Shown here piece after piece: positions 1 to 9,723 of a DNA stretch of 64,000 nucleotides; positions within the stretch are counted from its first letter, which is position 1, and every line of letters begins with the position of its first letter. The stretch covers positions 7,812,001-7,876,000 of the forward strand of contig NZ_QUMQ01000001.1 of NCBI RefSeq assembly GCF_003387075.1. Reading direction: 5' to 3'. Position numbers and translations under genes: made by a program. The notes under the pieces are model-generated. The model did no database searches, was not told the DNA's origin, and saw nothing but the letters and a program-made list of their open reading frames with translations. Source of the DNA: Asanoa ferruginea (GTDB lineage Bacteria; Actinomycetota; Actinomycetes; Mycobacteriales; Micromonosporaceae).

Positions 1-1
1 G

Positions 2-154
2 TTGCGGACCGGGACCGTGACTCTGAACGGGGCACCGATGAGCTTCGACGGACCGTTCGGCGGTTACAAGGCGAGCGGGATCGGGCGGGAGTACGGGATG
101 GTCGGGCTGACCGGATATGTCGAACACAAGACGGTGACCCGCCCGCGTCGATAG
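2..154 (+). CDS. Aldehyde dehydrogenase, C-terminal fragment (window edge)
   Basis: Only the last 50 residues are present; the gene begins before the window. The fragment ends in the hallmark ALDH C-terminus: a PFGGYKASGIGRE segment followed by a GLTGYVEHKTV tail that closes the substrate tunnel and contributes to oligomerisation. The family oxidises aldehydes to acids with NAD(P)+. The catalytic Cys and Glu lie outside the window, so the substrate cannot be judged. It stops 13 bp before the next gene on the same strand. Confidence 0.85.
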   Translation: MRTGTVTLNGAPMSFDGPFGGYKASGIGREYGMVGLTGYVEHKTVTRPRR

Positions 155-167
155 GGTTTGCGGTGCC

Positions 168-791
168 ATGACGAGATGGTTCGGGTCGCAGCAGTTGCCG
201 AGGGTCGAACGCGATCCGGCGCGGGTGGTCTTCTTCAGCGACGCCGTCTTCGCCATCGCGGTCACGCTGCTGGTGCTCGGCATCGAGCCGCCCGCCGACT
301 TCGGGCACCTCATGGAAGGGCTCGGGCGGCTCTGGCCGTCCTATCTCGCGTACGCCATCAGCTTTCTGCTCATCGGTCAGGTCTGGGTCAACCACCACGT
401 GATGTTCGAGCACATCCGGAGCATCGATCGGCGGATCCTGTTCCTCAACACGCTGCTGCTGATGGTCATCGCGTTCCTGCCGTTCTCGGCCGCGTTGCTG
501 GCCGGCGCGCTCGACGCCCGCGAAGGGCTCGGCGTCGCCGTGGTGTTCTACGGGACCACGCTGTGGGCGGCGGCGCTGCTGTTCAACGTGCTGTGGGCGC
601 ACGCCCGGCGCGGCGGTCTGGTCGACACCGGCACGCTCACCGATTCCGGCCGGGCCATCACCATCCGCTTCGCCATCGCGCTGGTCTGGATCGGTGTCGG
701 GATCGTGCTCGGCGTCTTCGTGCCGGTCGCCGGGGTGGCCGTGATCGCCGCCTTCATTCCGGCCTACTACCTGCCTATCCGGGGGGAGTGA
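168..791 (+). CDS. TMEM175/DUF1211 family membrane protein (putative K+ channel)
   Basis: This 207-residue integral membrane protein has the family signature early on (residues about 19-32: RVVFFSDAVFAIAV), the FSD motif on the first helix of bacterial TMEM175-type potassium channels. Further hydrophobic segments lie at about 59-72, 90-112, 124-143 and 165-203, giving the six-helix layout of one family repeat. Length matches bacterial single-repeat members, which assemble as tetramers. A TAGGGT hexamer at 152-157 sits 10 bp before the ATG. The 3' end overlaps the convergent SDR gene by 17 bp. Ion selectivity is inferred from the family only. Confidence 0.8.
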   Translation: MTRWFGSQQLPRVERDPARVVFFSDAVFAIAVTLLVLGIEPPADFGHLMEGLGRLWPSYLAYAISFLLIGQVWVNHHVMFEHIRSIDRRILFLNTLLLMVIAFLPFSAALLAGALDAREGLGVAVVFYGTTLWAAALLFNVLWAHARRGGLVDTGTLTDSGRAITIRFAIALVWIGVGIVLGVFVPVAGVAVIAAFIPAYYLPIRGE

Positions 792-1557
792 GGTCGCGCG
801 AGGCCCGCGCGATGATGGCGATCGCGGCCCGGCGGGGCAGCAGCCGCGACATCAGCGCCGATGACACCCGCATGCCCAGGCCCGGCACCACCCGCGGGCC
901 GTGGCCCAGACCGCGCAGCGCGGCGCGGGCCACCTGGTCGGGGGTCTGCGTGCCGGGCGCCGGGCGAGCCTTCGCGCCGGCCAGGTTGGGGGTGGAGACC
1001 GCGCCGGCGACGCAGGTGAGCACGTCGACGCCGGTGCCGCGCAACTCGGCCCAGAGGCCCTCGGCGAGGATCGCGCCGAACGCCTTGGTCGCCGCGTAGG
1101 TGCTGATCGGCGGCGAACCTTGGAGGCCCGCCAGCGACGACATGACCACGAAGCCGCCGCGGCCCCGGGCCACCATCGGCGGCAGGAAGCGGTGGGCCAG
1201 CTCGAGCGGCATCCGGCAGTTGAGGTCGACGGCCCGGCGGGTCAGCTCCGGGTCCATCTCGACGAAGCGGCCGATCGGCGAGTAGGCCGCGTTGGCGACC
1301 ACGAGGCCGATGTCGAGCCCGGCCGTGGCGTCGGCGACGGCGGCCAGACCCTCCATTGTCGACAGGTCGGCGGCGACCGTGACGGTTTCGGTGGGCAGGT
1401 CCTTCGCCAGGGAGGCGAGCGGGTCGGCCCGGCGGGCGGCGAGAACGACGTTGAGCCCGTGTGCGGCGAGTTGGTGCGCGAACGCCGCGCCCAGGCCCTC
1501 CGACGCGCCGGCGACGAGCGCCCACGGGCCGTAGCGGTGGGCGAAGTCGACCGTCAC
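775..1557 (-). CDS. Short-chain dehydrogenase/reductase (SDR)
   Basis: A 260-residue classical SDR. The N-terminal dinucleotide-binding loop GASEGLGAAF (about residues 17-26), the NAA motif, the catalytic Ser in SSLAG and the YAATK (YxxxK) active site are all present. It is expected to reduce or oxidise a carbonyl/hydroxyl substrate with NAD(P)H in the cytosol; the substrate is unknown. The GTG start at 1557 overlaps the stop of the upstream membrane gene by 4 bp (GTGA), so the two are translationally coupled. An in-frame reading continues upstream, but it is the antisense shadow of the upstream gene and was not used. Confidence 0.85.
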   Translation of the reverse strand: MTVDFAHRYGPWALVAGASEGLGAAFAHQLAAHGLNVVLAARRADPLASLAKDLPTETVTVAADLSTMEGLAAVADATAGLDIGLVVANAAYSPIGRFVEMDPELTRRAVDLNCRMPLELAHRFLPPMVARGRGGFVVMSSLAGLQGSPPISTYAATKAFGAILAEGLWAELRGTGVDVLTCVAGAVSTPNLAGAKARPAPGTQTPDQVARAALRGLGHGPRVVPGLGMRVSSALMSRLLPRRAAIAIIARASRDLTPPG

Positions 1558-2084
1558 GCGGTCACCGGCGCCGGTTCCGCGGCGGCCGCCGGCACCGTGA
1601 ACGGGTGCTCGCGCCGCATCCGCCACATCATCAGGAACGGGGTGATCAGCCACATCGCGTTGGCGGCCACGACCAGCGCGAAGTTGGGTGCCGGGGTGAC
1701 GCCGTAACGCTCGTCCATCAGGATGATCAGCACGTTGGCGAGCATGGTGCCCGACCAGACCAGCGCCGGCACCTTGATCCAGTCGCGGCCGCGGATGAAC
1801 GCGTACACGGCGAAGAAGTAGAACGGGCCGAAGAAGATCAGGTCGATCCAGATGGTCATCTGCCAGAACGGTGGGCGGGCCATCAGCAGCGGGTCGTAGT
1901 GGTTGCCCCACCAGTGCACCAGGTCGATCGCGCCGGACGGCGGCCAGACCGGATAGTCGAAGTTGGCCGGGTCGCGGACCACGATCTGCTCGAGGTCGAC
2001 GATGTAGGTGATCAGCAGCGCGTTGACGGTGAAGAACGCGATGAAGAACAGGTCGTAGCGACGGGCGCGCAGCGGCACGGTCAT
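1554..2084 (-). CDS. EXPERA-like four-helix membrane protein
   Basis: A 176-residue protein with about four membrane helices (roughly residues 10-30, 70-95, 105-120, 135-152). The pattern, with acidic and aromatic residues inside helices (DLVHWWGNHYDPLL, WIDLIFFGPFYFF), resembles EXPERA-domain proteins (EBP/TMEM97 relatives that bind sterol-like ligands). The assignment rests on layout and motif style, not on an invariant signature. It is cotranscribed with and translationally coupled to the SDR at 775-1557, which hints at a shared lipid-type substrate. Confidence 0.5.
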   Translation of the reverse strand: MTVPLRARRYDLFFIAFFTVNALLITYIVDLEQIVVRDPANFDYPVWPPSGAIDLVHWWGNHYDPLLMARPPFWQMTIWIDLIFFGPFYFFAVYAFIRGRDWIKVPALVWSGTMLANVLIILMDERYGVTPAPNFALVVAANAMWLITPFLMMWRMRREHPFTVPAAAAEPAPVTA

Positions 2085-2141
2085 GGCCCCGATCTTGGCC
2101 CTCGGCGCACCGGCCCAACAAGAGCCAATAGGCCATCAGGT

Positions 2142-2993
2142 TCACGGGCGGTCGTGCAGGAACCAGGCGTCGCTGCGGGTGACGGCGAGCGCCAACTCCC
2201 AGCTCTGCGGTTGGAGGCTGCCGCCAACCGCCAGGAGTTGGAGGGCCAATTGCCACGCCTGGTCGCCCAGGCTGGGTTGCCGCGCGACGGTGAACTGCAA
2301 CATCGTCCCCCAGGACGCGACCAGTTCCGCGCCCCATCGCTGCTCCCATTGCCGGATCGCCGCGGCGAGCGCCTCGCGGCCGGCGCCAGCACCTTTGCCC
2401 GTCGCGCCGAAGTAGTTGAGCCAGGCCGGTGCGAGCCACTGGGTCGCGGTCGGCAACAGCACGACCTGCGCCTCGTCGAGGTTCGTGAACCACTGCCGGG
2501 TGCCCACATAGGGCTCAACCCGCGGCCGCGCCCGCTCGAGGATCGCGGGGTTGGCCAGGAGCAGCTCCCAGATCCACCGCTCGACCGCGACCAGTGACGT
2601 CGGCCAGCGAAGGCTCCGCAGTGCCTGCTCGGTGGCGTCCCCGTCGAGGATCCCGGGCAGCCACAGCTTCAGCTCGTCGGGCCGGACCAGCGCGTCATGG
2701 CCCCACCAGCGGTAAACCGTCCACGGATCCACCGCCGAAGCCGCGTGTGCGAGCGCCTCGACCTGCTCGCTCTCGGCGTCGAGCCACTCTTCGTCGACCG
2801 TGGTCAGGACGGGCCACCGGCCGGTCCGAGCCACCGCGGCCCGGGCCGCTCGCCAGGCCGGCAGGAGCCGGCTGGGTTCGACATGGTCGACCACCCAGGT
2901 GTCGCCGAGGCCCTCCTCGATCGGCAGCCCGTCCAGTGCCGTCCCCCGGAAAACGGCGGCGATCTCGGCTGGGTCGTCCATCACCGCGGTCAC
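2142..2993 (-). CDS. DUF4253-like hypothetical protein
   Basis: A 283-residue soluble protein without signal peptide or membrane segment. It has a Trp-rich N-terminal half including RTGRWPVL (about 56-63) and a C-terminal segment RWGAELVASWG through the terminal WFLHDRP. The central RTGxWPVL feature recalls DUF4253 proteins, which are common and uncharacterised in actinomycetes, but I cannot confirm the family. It lies alone between divergent transcription units; the ATG at 2993 is 86 bp from the divergent XRE gene. Function unknown. Confidence 0.55.
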   Translation of the reverse strand: MTAVMDDPAEIAAVFRGTALDGLPIEEGLGDTWVVDHVEPSRLLPAWRAARAAVARTGRWPVLTTVDEEWLDAESEQVEALAHAASAVDPWTVYRWWGHDALVRPDELKLWLPGILDGDATEQALRSLRWPTSLVAVERWIWELLLANPAILERARPRVEPYVGTRQWFTNLDEAQVVLLPTATQWLAPAWLNYFGATGKGAGAGREALAAAIRQWEQRWGAELVASWGTMLQFTVARQPSLGDQAWQLALQLLAVGGSLQPQSWELALAVTRSDAWFLHDRP

Positions 2994-3079
2994 GCCGGGA
3001 ACCGTAACTCCTCGCGGCGTGCCCGGAGAGCCGGCCGAGCGCTGGCGCCGGAGCGGTGCCGTGGTGATACTCAGCGTTC

Positions 3080-4012
3080 ATGGAGAAGGCTCGATCCGAC
3101 CCGCTCGGCCGTGACCTCGCGCACGCCCTGCGCACCGGCCCGTTCTCCTCCGCCCTGCATCTGGCCATCGAGGACCGCGGCATCCGGCCGGAGGAGATCC
3201 AGGCCCGGCTGTCGGCCGCCGGGGTGAGCGTCAGCCTGGCGACGTTGAGCTACTGGCGGCGCGGGCGGAGCCGGCCTGAGCGGCCCGAGTCGATGCGGGC
3301 CGTGCGGCTGATGGAACAGATCCTCTCGCTGCCGGCCGAGTCGCTGATCGCCCAACTCGGGCCGCGCCGGCCGCGCGGTCGCTGGCTCAACCAGCCACCC
3401 GGGACGATCGACATCGACCGGTTGTTCGAGAACGGGGTCGCGAAGATCATCGGTGAGCTCGACCGCTGGATGTACCACGAGCTCGTCCGGATCAGCATGC
3501 ACGACCTCTACCAGGTCGGTCCCCAACGGCAGGAGCGGAGCCTGGTCTGCCGGCAGGTGTTGCGGGCCAACGTCGACCGGGTCTCGCGTACCGTCGGCAT
3601 CTTCCGCACCGACGACCTGACCGCCTCGGTCGGCGTCAACGCGTTGCGCAACTGCCGGGTCGGGCGGGTGCGGTCGGACCCGGCGTCGGGAATCACCGCC
3701 GCGGAGATCATCTTCGACCGGATGCTGTCGCAGGGCGACACCGCGGTCATCGAGTACGAGTTCGAGAGCGGCTCGACCGTCCCCACCGACGACTACTACC
3801 ACGGCTTCTCGGTGCCGGTCGGCGACTACGTGCTCCAGGTCCAGTTCGACCGCGACGCGGTGCCGGCCCGCTGCTACCGCTTCGAGCGGCGCGGGCTGCA
3901 CGCACCCGACCAGGGCGTCCGCGAGGTCTGGATCGGCTCGACCCACGGCGCGCACCTGGTCTCGGCCGACGTGCCACCCGGCATCGTGGGCATGCGGTGG
4001 GAGTGGGAGTAA
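3080..4012 (+). CDS. XRE-family HTH regulator with large C-terminal domain
   Basis: A 310-residue protein. The N-terminus (about 12-75) forms a lambda-repressor-like HTH (RGIRPEEIQARLSAAGVSVSLATLSYWRRG). About 220 residues follow with no family I can name, rich in beta-type patterns and ending in WEWE. This architecture recurs in actinomycete XRE-like regulators; the C-terminal part probably senses a ligand or mediates oligomerisation. A GATACT hexamer lies 8 bp upstream of the ATG, compatible with leaderless transcription. Target genes are not evident; the neighbours are a DUF4253-like gene and a secreted protease. Confidence 0.65.
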   Translation: MEKARSDPLGRDLAHALRTGPFSSALHLAIEDRGIRPEEIQARLSAAGVSVSLATLSYWRRGRSRPERPESMRAVRLMEQILSLPAESLIAQLGPRRPRGRWLNQPPGTIDIDRLFENGVAKIIGELDRWMYHELVRISMHDLYQVGPQRQERSLVCRQVLRANVDRVSRTVGIFRTDDLTASVGVNALRNCRVGRVRSDPASGITAAEIIFDRMLSQGDTAVIEYEFESGSTVPTDDYYHGFSVPVGDYVLQVQFDRDAVPARCYRFERRGLHAPDQGVREVWIGSTHGAHLVSADVPPGIVGMRWEWE

Positions 4013-4037
4013 CCGCTACCCCCACTCCCGCCACAGG

Positions 4038-5978
4038 TCAGGAGGCGTTGATGGTCACGTCGTCGATCACGAAGCTGGTCTGCAGCGACTGGTCCTCGAC
4101 ACCGTTGAACCGCAGCGTCACGGTCTGACCGCGGAACTGGCTGACGTCGACGGTCTTCTGCGCGTACGCCGCGTTGGCGTCCAGGTTGGTCGCGCTGGCC
4201 ACGGTCGTGCTGCCCATGGTCACCGTCAGCCGGTCCCAGACCTGGCCGTCGTTCTCGGCCGTGGTGATCCGCACCCAGTAGCGCAGCACGGCGCTCGTGC
4301 ACGCGGCCGGGATGGTCACCGACTGTGAGACGTAGTCGGTGTGCGTCTGGCCCTGGCCGCCGAGCCAGGCGCTACGGGTGCCGGTGTGCCCCGGGTAGCC
4401 GTAGCTCGACCAGGCCCCGATCACGCCCGAGTTGGCCGACCACGGCGTCGTTCCGGTCTCCAGGCTGGAGTTGCCGACCACCTGCACCGGGGTGCAACCG
4501 CCACCACCGGAGGTCACCGTCCAGGTGAAGCTCGCGGTGCCGGTCTTCGACGCGGCGTCGGTCGCCGTCACGGTCACGTTGCTGGTGCCGGCCGTGGTCG
4601 GGCTACCGGTGATCAGGCCGGTCGAGGAGCCGATCGACAGGCCGGCCGGAAGACCCGAGGCACTCCAGGTGTACGGCGTGGTGCCGCCCGACGCCTGGAG
4701 TTGCAGGCTGACGGACTGGCCGACGGCGGTGCTCCGGTTGCCGGGGTTGGTGACCGACGGGTTGTTGGGGTTGGTGCCACCGTTCATGAACCCGGTGTAG
4801 AGCAGCCGGTTCGGCGACCCGGTGCCCGGACTGGTCACCTTGCCAGTGCTGGCGTTGTTGACCAGCGCGTCGCGTACCTGCGCAGGGGTGGCATTGGGGT
4901 TGAGTCCAAGATAGACAGCCGCGGCGCCGGTGGTGTGCGGCGAGGCCATCGAGGTGCCGGTCATCGTGGCGCTGCCGGTGTTGCTCGAGTAGGACGCCGA
5001 CACGATGCTCGTGCCCGGCGCGAAGATGTCCAGGCAGGAGCCGTAGTTGCTGCTGCTGTTGCGGGCGTCGGCGCTGGTGGTGTTGCCGACGGTGACCGCG
5101 GCGGCGACGCCCTGCGGGCTGTAGTAGCAGGCGTCGTCGGAAGAGTTGCCGGCCGCCTGCACGAACTGCACGCCCGACGAGATCAGGCTCGACACCGCGC
5201 TGTCCATCGCCTGGCTGCTGCACCGGCTCGTGCACCCGATGCTGTAGTTGGCCACCGCCGGCTTCTGCGCGTTGGCCCGCACCCAGTCGATGCCGGCGAT
5301 CAGGTCGTCGTTGGTGCCGCTGCCCTGGCAGTTGAGCACCCGCACGGCCACCACGCTGGCCTTCTTGGCGACACCGTAGCTGGTGCCGACGGCGGTGCCG
5401 GACACGTGCGTGCCGTGGCCATGGCAGTCGGTCGGGTTGCTGTCGTTGTCGACCATGTCGATGCCCTGCTTGATCCGCCCGGTGAAATCGACGTGGCTGG
5501 CGTTGATCCCGGTGTCCAGCACATAGACGGTGACACCCTGACCAGGATTGGTCGGGTAGGTGTAGGCCTGGTTCAGTGGCAGGCTCGCCTGGTCGATCCG
5601 GTCGTCACCCCAGTTCGGCGGGTTGTTCTGGGTGTCGCTGACGCTGATCCGCTGCACCGCCTCGACGCTGGCGACCGCGGGGTCGGCCGCCAGCTTTCGT
5701 GCCTGCGCGTCAGACAGCGTGCCGGCGAAGCCACGCAGGACCGACGAGTAGAGGTGCCGGGCCTGGCCGCCGAAGCGGGTGGTCAGGTCGCGGGCCTTGG
5801 TGCCGACGGCGGCCTTGGCGACCGCGGTGTCCTTGAACACGACGATGTAGCGGCCGGGGACGGCGTTGGGACTGTCGGCGTAGCGGATGGGGTCGGCGCT
5901 GGCGGGGCTGGCGACGCTCAGTCCCATGCCTAAGGCGACGACGATGGCACTGCCGAGGGCGAAAACTCTATGCCGCAC
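4038..5978 (-). CDS. Secreted subtilisin-like serine protease (S8, proteinase K type) with Ig-like and C-terminal binding domains
   Basis: A 646-residue exported protease. The GTG start at 5978 follows a strong GGGAGGAG ribosome site and gives a Sec signal peptide (1-28, ending SPASA). Next comes an inhibitor I9 propeptide (about 41-113) and the S8 catalytic domain (about 125-395) with Asp155 (VLDTGIN), His188 (GHGTH), oxyanion Asn278 (AAGNS) and Ser343 (GTSMASP). A putative Ig-like domain (about 415-495) and a C-terminal jelly-roll-like domain (about 505-646) follow; they probably bind substrate or wall material. All catalytic residues are intact. It is driven by the promoter at 6086-6115. 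Confidence 0.92.
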   Translation of the reverse strand: MRHRVFALGSAIVVALGMGLSVASPASADPIRYADSPNAVPGRYIVVFKDTAVAKAAVGTKARDLTTRFGGQARHLYSSVLRGFAGTLSDAQARKLAADPAVASVEAVQRISVSDTQNNPPNWGDDRIDQASLPLNQAYTYPTNPGQGVTVYVLDTGINASHVDFTGRIKQGIDMVDNDSNPTDCHGHGTHVSGTAVGTSYGVAKKASVVAVRVLNCQGSGTNDDLIAGIDWVRANAQKPAVANYSIGCTSRCSSQAMDSAVSSLISSGVQFVQAAGNSSDDACYYSPQGVAAAVTVGNTTSADARNSSSNYGSCLDIFAPGTSIVSASYSSNTGSATMTGTSMASPHTTGAAAVYLGLNPNATPAQVRDALVNNASTGKVTSPGTGSPNRLLYTGFMNGGTNPNNPSVTNPGNRSTAVGQSVSLQLQASGGTTPYTWSASGLPAGLSIGSSTGLITGSPTTAGTSNVTVTATDAASKTGTASFTWTVTSGGGGCTPVQVVGNSSLETGTTPWSANSGVIGAWSSYGYPGHTGTRSAWLGGQGQTHTDYVSQSVTIPAACTSAVLRYWVRITTAENDGQVWDRLTVTMGSTTVASATNLDANAAYAQKTVDVSQFRGQTVTLRFNGVEDQSLQTSFVIDDVTINAS

Positions 5979-6085
5979 GGTTCTCTCCTCCCAGAGATCC
6001 CTGCTTCGCGGCCGGGCCCTGTTGGCACCGACCGCGAAGGGGTGCGGCGAAGATAGAAGCCGGTCAACGCCAAGAGCGAGCCCCA

Positions 6086-6115
6086 TTAACAGCGTTCGAC
6101 GTTTCGTAACGTCAA
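6086..6115 (-). promoter_or_regulatory. Sigma-70-type promoter of the S8 protease with overlapping palindrome
   Basis: On the minus strand, a -35 TTGACG (6110-6115) and a -10 TGTTAA (6086-6091) are separated by 18 bp, leaving about 100 bp of leader before the GTG at 5978. A perfect 6-bp inverted repeat GACGTT-TCGT-AACGTC (6098-6113) overlaps the -35 element, an ideal position for a repressor. The plus-strand ATP-grasp gene starts only 45 bp away, so the site could affect both. Prediction from sequence only. Confidence 0.5.
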
Positions 6116-6157
6116 AACTGTTTATGAACCGCGCCGCGTCTCGGAGAGGATGGGCGG

Positions 6158-7015
6158 GTGATCCTGCTGGTTCCCGCCGACCCGCTGCGGCCGCGCCGCC
6201 CCGACGACCATTTCGCCGCGGAGGCCGCGGCCGCTGGCGCGGCCGGGTTCGAGGTGGCGGTGGTCGACCACGACGCCCTGGCCGGTAGCGGCGACGCCAG
6301 CCGAGCGGTCACGGCGGTGACCGCCGGCGGCGTTGCGGTCTACCGCGGCTGGATGCTGTCCGCCGACCGGTACGCCGTGTTCGCCGACCTGCTCGCCGAC
6401 CGGGGCGTGATCCTGCGGACCAGTCCTTCCGAATTCCGGCGCGCACACGAGCTGCCCGGTTGGTTTGGCGCACTCGCCGCCGTCACTCCACGGTCAGTGT
6501 GGACCGAGGGCCCGGACCGGGTGGACTTCGACCGTGTGCGGACCGAGCTCGGGGCGGGGCCGGCGGTGCTGCGCGACTACACCAAGTCGATGAAGCACTA
6601 TTGGGCCGAGGCCGCGTTCATTCCCGACCTCGGCGACGCGGCCTCCGCGTGGAAGGTCGCGAGCCGGTTCCTGGAGCTGCGCGGCGACGACTTCGCCGGT
6701 GGCTTCGTGCTGCGTCGCTTCGAGTCCTTCACCTCGGCCGAGGTGCGCACGTGGTGGGTCGACGGCGTGTGCGTGCTGGTCGGCTCGCACCCGGACACCC
6801 CGGACGACGCGGCGCCGCCCGACCTCGACCTGGCCACGGTCGCGCCGCTCGTCGCCGGGCTGGGGCTGCCGTTCGTGACGGTCGACCTCGCCCTCCGCGC
6901 CGACGGCGTGTGGCGGGTCATCGAGCTGGGTGACGGGCAGGTCAGCGACCGGCCGGCCACCATCGAACCCTGGGCAATGATCGACGCGGTCCTAGGCCGT
7001 GGCGCCGCGGCCTAG
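6158..7015 (+). CDS. ATP-grasp domain protein (DUF4343-like)
   Basis: A 285-residue cytosolic protein resembling the DUF4343 ATP-grasp group. A variable N-terminal half with YRGWML and [16 protein letters not shown] leads into the nucleotide-binding half: [13 protein letters not shown] (about 130-142), FVLRRFESF, and the metal-binding ELGDGQVSD (about 256-264). These correspond to ATP-grasp Lys and acidic ligands. Such proteins ligate a carboxylate to an amine or thiol; the partner substrate is unknown. The GTG start is preceded by GGAGAGGATGGG. The 3' end overlaps the convergent response regulator by 24 bp. Confidence 0.75.
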   Translation: MILLVPADPLRPRRPDDHFAAEAAAAGAAGFEVAVVDHDALAGSGDASRAVTAVTAGGVAVYRGWMLSADRYAVFADLLADRGVILRTSPSEFRRAHELPGWFGALAAVTPRSVWTEGPDRVDFDRVRTELGAGPAVLRDYTKSMKHYWAEAAFIPDLGDAASAWKVASRFLELRGDDFAGGFVLRRFESFTSAEVRTWWVDGVCVLVGSHPDTPDDAAPPDLDLATVAPLVAGLGLPFVTVDLALRADGVWRVIELGDGQVSDRPATIEPWAMIDAVLGRGAAA

Positions 7016-7642
7016 ATACATCAGCACCGCGAGGACCCGGCGGTGGTCTTCGTCGCTGTTGGCCAGGCCCAGCTTGCCGAGGATCGAGCCGACGTGGGTT
7101 TCGACCGTGCGGTCGGTGAGCCACAGCCGGCGGGCGATGCCCACGTTGGTGCGGCCCTCGGCCATCAGCGCCAGCACTTCGCGCTCGCGGCTGGTCAGCG
7201 CCGACAGCGGGTCGTCGGCCCGGCGCGGGCCGAGCAGCCGCGCGACCACCTCCGGGTCGAGCGCCGACCCACCGGTCGCCACCCGGCGCAGCGCGTCGAG
7301 GAAGTCGTCGACGTCGAACACCCGGTCCTTGAGCAGATAACCGAAGCCGCCGGACGCGACCAGCTCGACCGAGTGGCGGGCCTCGACGTGCTGCGACAGC
7401 AGCAGGATGCCCAGCGCCGGATGGGTGGCCCGGATCTGTCGGGCCGCCCGGGCGCCGTCGTCGGTCAGGTCGGGCGGCATCCGCACGTCGATGACCGCCA
7501 GGTCGGGATCGTGGGCGGTCACGGCGGCCACCAACGACGGCGCGTCGCCGACCTTGGCCACGATCTCGTGGCCGGCGTCGGCGAGCAGCCGGGCGAGCCC
7601 CTCGCGGAACAGCGCCGAGTCTTCACCGATCACGACGCGCAC
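6992..7642 (-). CDS. NarL/LuxR-family response regulator
   Basis: A 216-residue two-domain regulator. The receiver domain (1-about 120) has the acidic pocket (IGEDSALF), phospho-acceptor Asp in VIDVRMP and Lys in LLKDR. The C-terminal LuxR HTH (about 145-210) has SALTSREREVLALMAEGRTNVGIA. The GTG start at 7642 overlaps the end of its sensor kinase gene by 13 bp, so the pair is cotranslated. The kinase at 7630-9588 should phosphorylate the Asp. Target genes are not evident; the small membrane genes at 9.7-11.5 kb, divergent from the kinase, are candidates. Confidence 0.9.
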   Translation of the reverse strand: MRVVIGEDSALFREGLARLLADAGHEIVAKVGDAPSLVAAVTAHDPDLAVIDVRMPPDLTDDGARAARQIRATHPALGILLLSQHVEARHSVELVASGGFGYLLKDRVFDVDDFLDALRRVATGGSALDPEVVARLLGPRRADDPLSALTSREREVLALMAEGRTNVGIARRLWLTDRTVETHVGSILGKLGLANSDEDHRRVLAVLMYLGRGATA

Positions 7643-9588
7643 GGCAGCACCACCTCGACGACGGTGCCCCGGCCGCTCGGCGAGGTGAGGGAGAGCAGCC
7701 CGCCGGCCGCGGCCACCCGGTCGGCCAGGCCGGCCAGCCCGGCACCGGGCCGCACCACCGCGCCGCCGGCGCCGTCGTCGCTGACCCGCACCGTCAGCCG
7801 GTCGTCGAGCCGGGCCACCCGCAGGCCGATCGCGCCCGGCGACGCGTGTTTGACCGCGTTGGTCAGCGCCTCGCTGGCCACGAAGAACGCGGTCGTCGCC
7901 ACGTCGTCGGGCACCGGGTCGGCGCACACGTCGAGCGCCACCGGGATGGGCACCTTGCTGGCCAGCGACGACAGCGCCGGGCCGAGGCCGTCGTCCAGAC
8001 TGGAGGGTCGCAGGCCGTTGGCGATCTGGCGCAGCTCGGCCACCGCCAACCCCAGCGACGCCACCGACTCGTCGAGCAGGCCGTTGACGTCGACCGTGCC
8101 GTCGTCGAGGTGCCGTTGCGCGAGCCGCAGCGACATGCCCAGGGAGACCAGCCGCTGCTGGGCGCCGTCGTGCAGGTCGCGTTCGAGCCGCCGCCGTTCC
8201 GCGTAGCCGGCCTGCAGCAGCCGGGTCCGCGACGATTCCACATCGGACAGTGCCTGGCGCAGCTCGATCCGCACCGCGACGAGCTCGACCAACAGCGCGG
8301 CGGCGCCGGCCAGTTCGCGGAGCAGTTCGCGGCTGCCCACCGTGCCGCGCAGCAGCGCGCCGATCTCGTGGCCGCCGGCCCGCACCGGCACCCGCAGCGA
8401 GCCGCCGGCCGACAGCGGGACGCCGGCCGCCGAGACCAGCCCGGACTCGCCCGGCACCAGGTAGCCGACCCGCAGGCTGGGATCGCGCAACGCCGCGCGG
8501 AGCACGTCTTCGAGCTGTTCCGGCGAGGCCTCGCCCGCGTGGGTGCGGTCGCCGAGCACCTCGATCGCGGCCAGCGCCGCCCGGCGGGCCGGGTAGAGCC
8601 GGCGGTCCACCCGGCGTTGCAGCCGCACCCGCAGCGGGGCCAGCACCGCGGCACACACGGCGGTCGCGGCCGCGGCGGCCACCGGCGACGTGCGGCCGGC
8701 GCCGAGGCCGACCAGGAACGCGGCCACGGTGTAGAAGGCGAGCAGGACGGCGGTGACCAGACCGTAGGTCGCGGCCGCGCTCATCGCCTTGTCGACGTCG
8801 TAAAGGTCGTGCCGCAGCAGCGCGATCGCGGTCGCGGCGGGCAGCGCGACGTAGGTGGCGGCGAGCCCGATCAACACCAGGTCGGGCCGGTCGGTGAACA
8901 GGTAGGAGGCCCAGCACAGCAGCAGCGTCGCGGGCAGGAACAGCGCGCCCAGCGCGAACCACTTGACCTGGGCCTGGCGGACCGGGTCGGTCGCCCGCCG
9001 GTAGCGCACGATCATCGCGACCACCGACGCGACCAGCAGACCGAGGAACGCGGGCAGCAGGGCCAGAACCGGGAACATGGCCCAACCCGGCAGGGTGTAC
9101 GGGTGGGGCACGTCGGTGAACGGCGCCGGGTAGGCCGCCGGGTCGCCCGCCGCACCCGCCGTGAACGCGAGCGGCACCGCGATCAGCCCGATCGCGACCC
9201 AGCGCCAGCGCGGCCCGAGCAGCCGCCCGTCGGGGAAGAACAGCATCAGCAGCGCGGCCGGGACGTAGAGCGCCATCCAGGTGCCGGGCGAGAACCCGAC
9301 GTACCAGTCCCAGACCGGCAGCGATCCGGGGCGGGCCTCGACCACCTTCGTGTAGAGGTCGCCGAACGCCACCCAGACGGGTGACGCACCGACGAGCACG
9401 AGCAGCGGCGCGACCACGTTGTGCGGCCGGCGGCGGGCGACGAGCACGCCGAGGGTGACCGAGAACAGGCCGAGCACCGCGCCGGTGCCGAAGTAGCCGG
9501 CCATGTCGGGCGCCTGCCCGACCAGCGCGGCACCCAGCACGCAAAGGACGGCGACGACCACGGCGAGGAGGTACGCCAGCAGGGCCAT
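7630..9588 (-). CDS. Membrane sensor histidine kinase (HisKA_3/NarX type)
   Basis: A 652-residue kinase. The first half holds roughly nine hydrophobic helices in two blocks (about 3-50, 105-145, 170-195, 210-250, 275-325), a large membrane sensor. A GAF-like region (about 340-440) is followed by HisKA_3 with phospho-acceptor His473 (RDLHDGAQQRL) and an HATPase_c domain with N-box Asn577 (SEALTNAVKHA) and G1 (SDDGAGG, about 603-609). The ATG at 9588 was chosen because TM1 begins immediately; upstream codons are unsupported. Partner of the response regulator at 6992-7642. The signal is unknown. Confidence 0.9.
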   Translation of the reverse strand: MALLAYLLAVVVAVLCVLGAALVGQAPDMAGYFGTGAVLGLFSVTLGVLVARRRPHNVVAPLLVLVGASPVWVAFGDLYTKVVEARPGSLPVWDWYVGFSPGTWMALYVPAALLMLFFPDGRLLGPRWRWVAIGLIAVPLAFTAGAAGDPAAYPAPFTDVPHPYTLPGWAMFPVLALLPAFLGLLVASVVAMIVRYRRATDPVRQAQVKWFALGALFLPATLLLCWASYLFTDRPDLVLIGLAATYVALPAATAIALLRHDLYDVDKAMSAAATYGLVTAVLLAFYTVAAFLVGLGAGRTSPVAAAAATAVCAAVLAPLRVRLQRRVDRRLYPARRAALAAIEVLGDRTHAGEASPEQLEDVLRAALRDPSLRVGYLVPGESGLVSAAGVPLSAGGSLRVPVRAGGHEIGALLRGTVGSRELLRELAGAAALLVELVAVRIELRQALSDVESSRTRLLQAGYAERRRLERDLHDGAQQRLVSLGMSLRLAQRHLDDGTVDVNGLLDESVASLGLAVAELRQIANGLRPSSLDDGLGPALSSLASKVPIPVALDVCADPVPDDVATTAFFVASEALTNAVKHASPGAIGLRVARLDDRLTVRVSDDGAGGAVVRPGAGLAGLADRVAAAGGLLSLTSPSGRGTVVEVVLPCAS

Positions 9589-9723
9589 GCGTTCACGGTA
9601 GGGCGCGCGGCGTCCGGTGCGTACCCGTGCCAGTACGGAGTTCGGGTCCCGTGGCAGTGCCGATCCGCCGACCCGGCCCGGCGGCCGACGCTGATGGCAC
9701 ACCACCGGACCTTTGGAGGAGCC

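Noticed and set aside
7846-9384. Long plus-strand frame over the histidine kinase
   Set aside because: Composition-driven shadow; the kinase on the other strand has all catalytic boxes.
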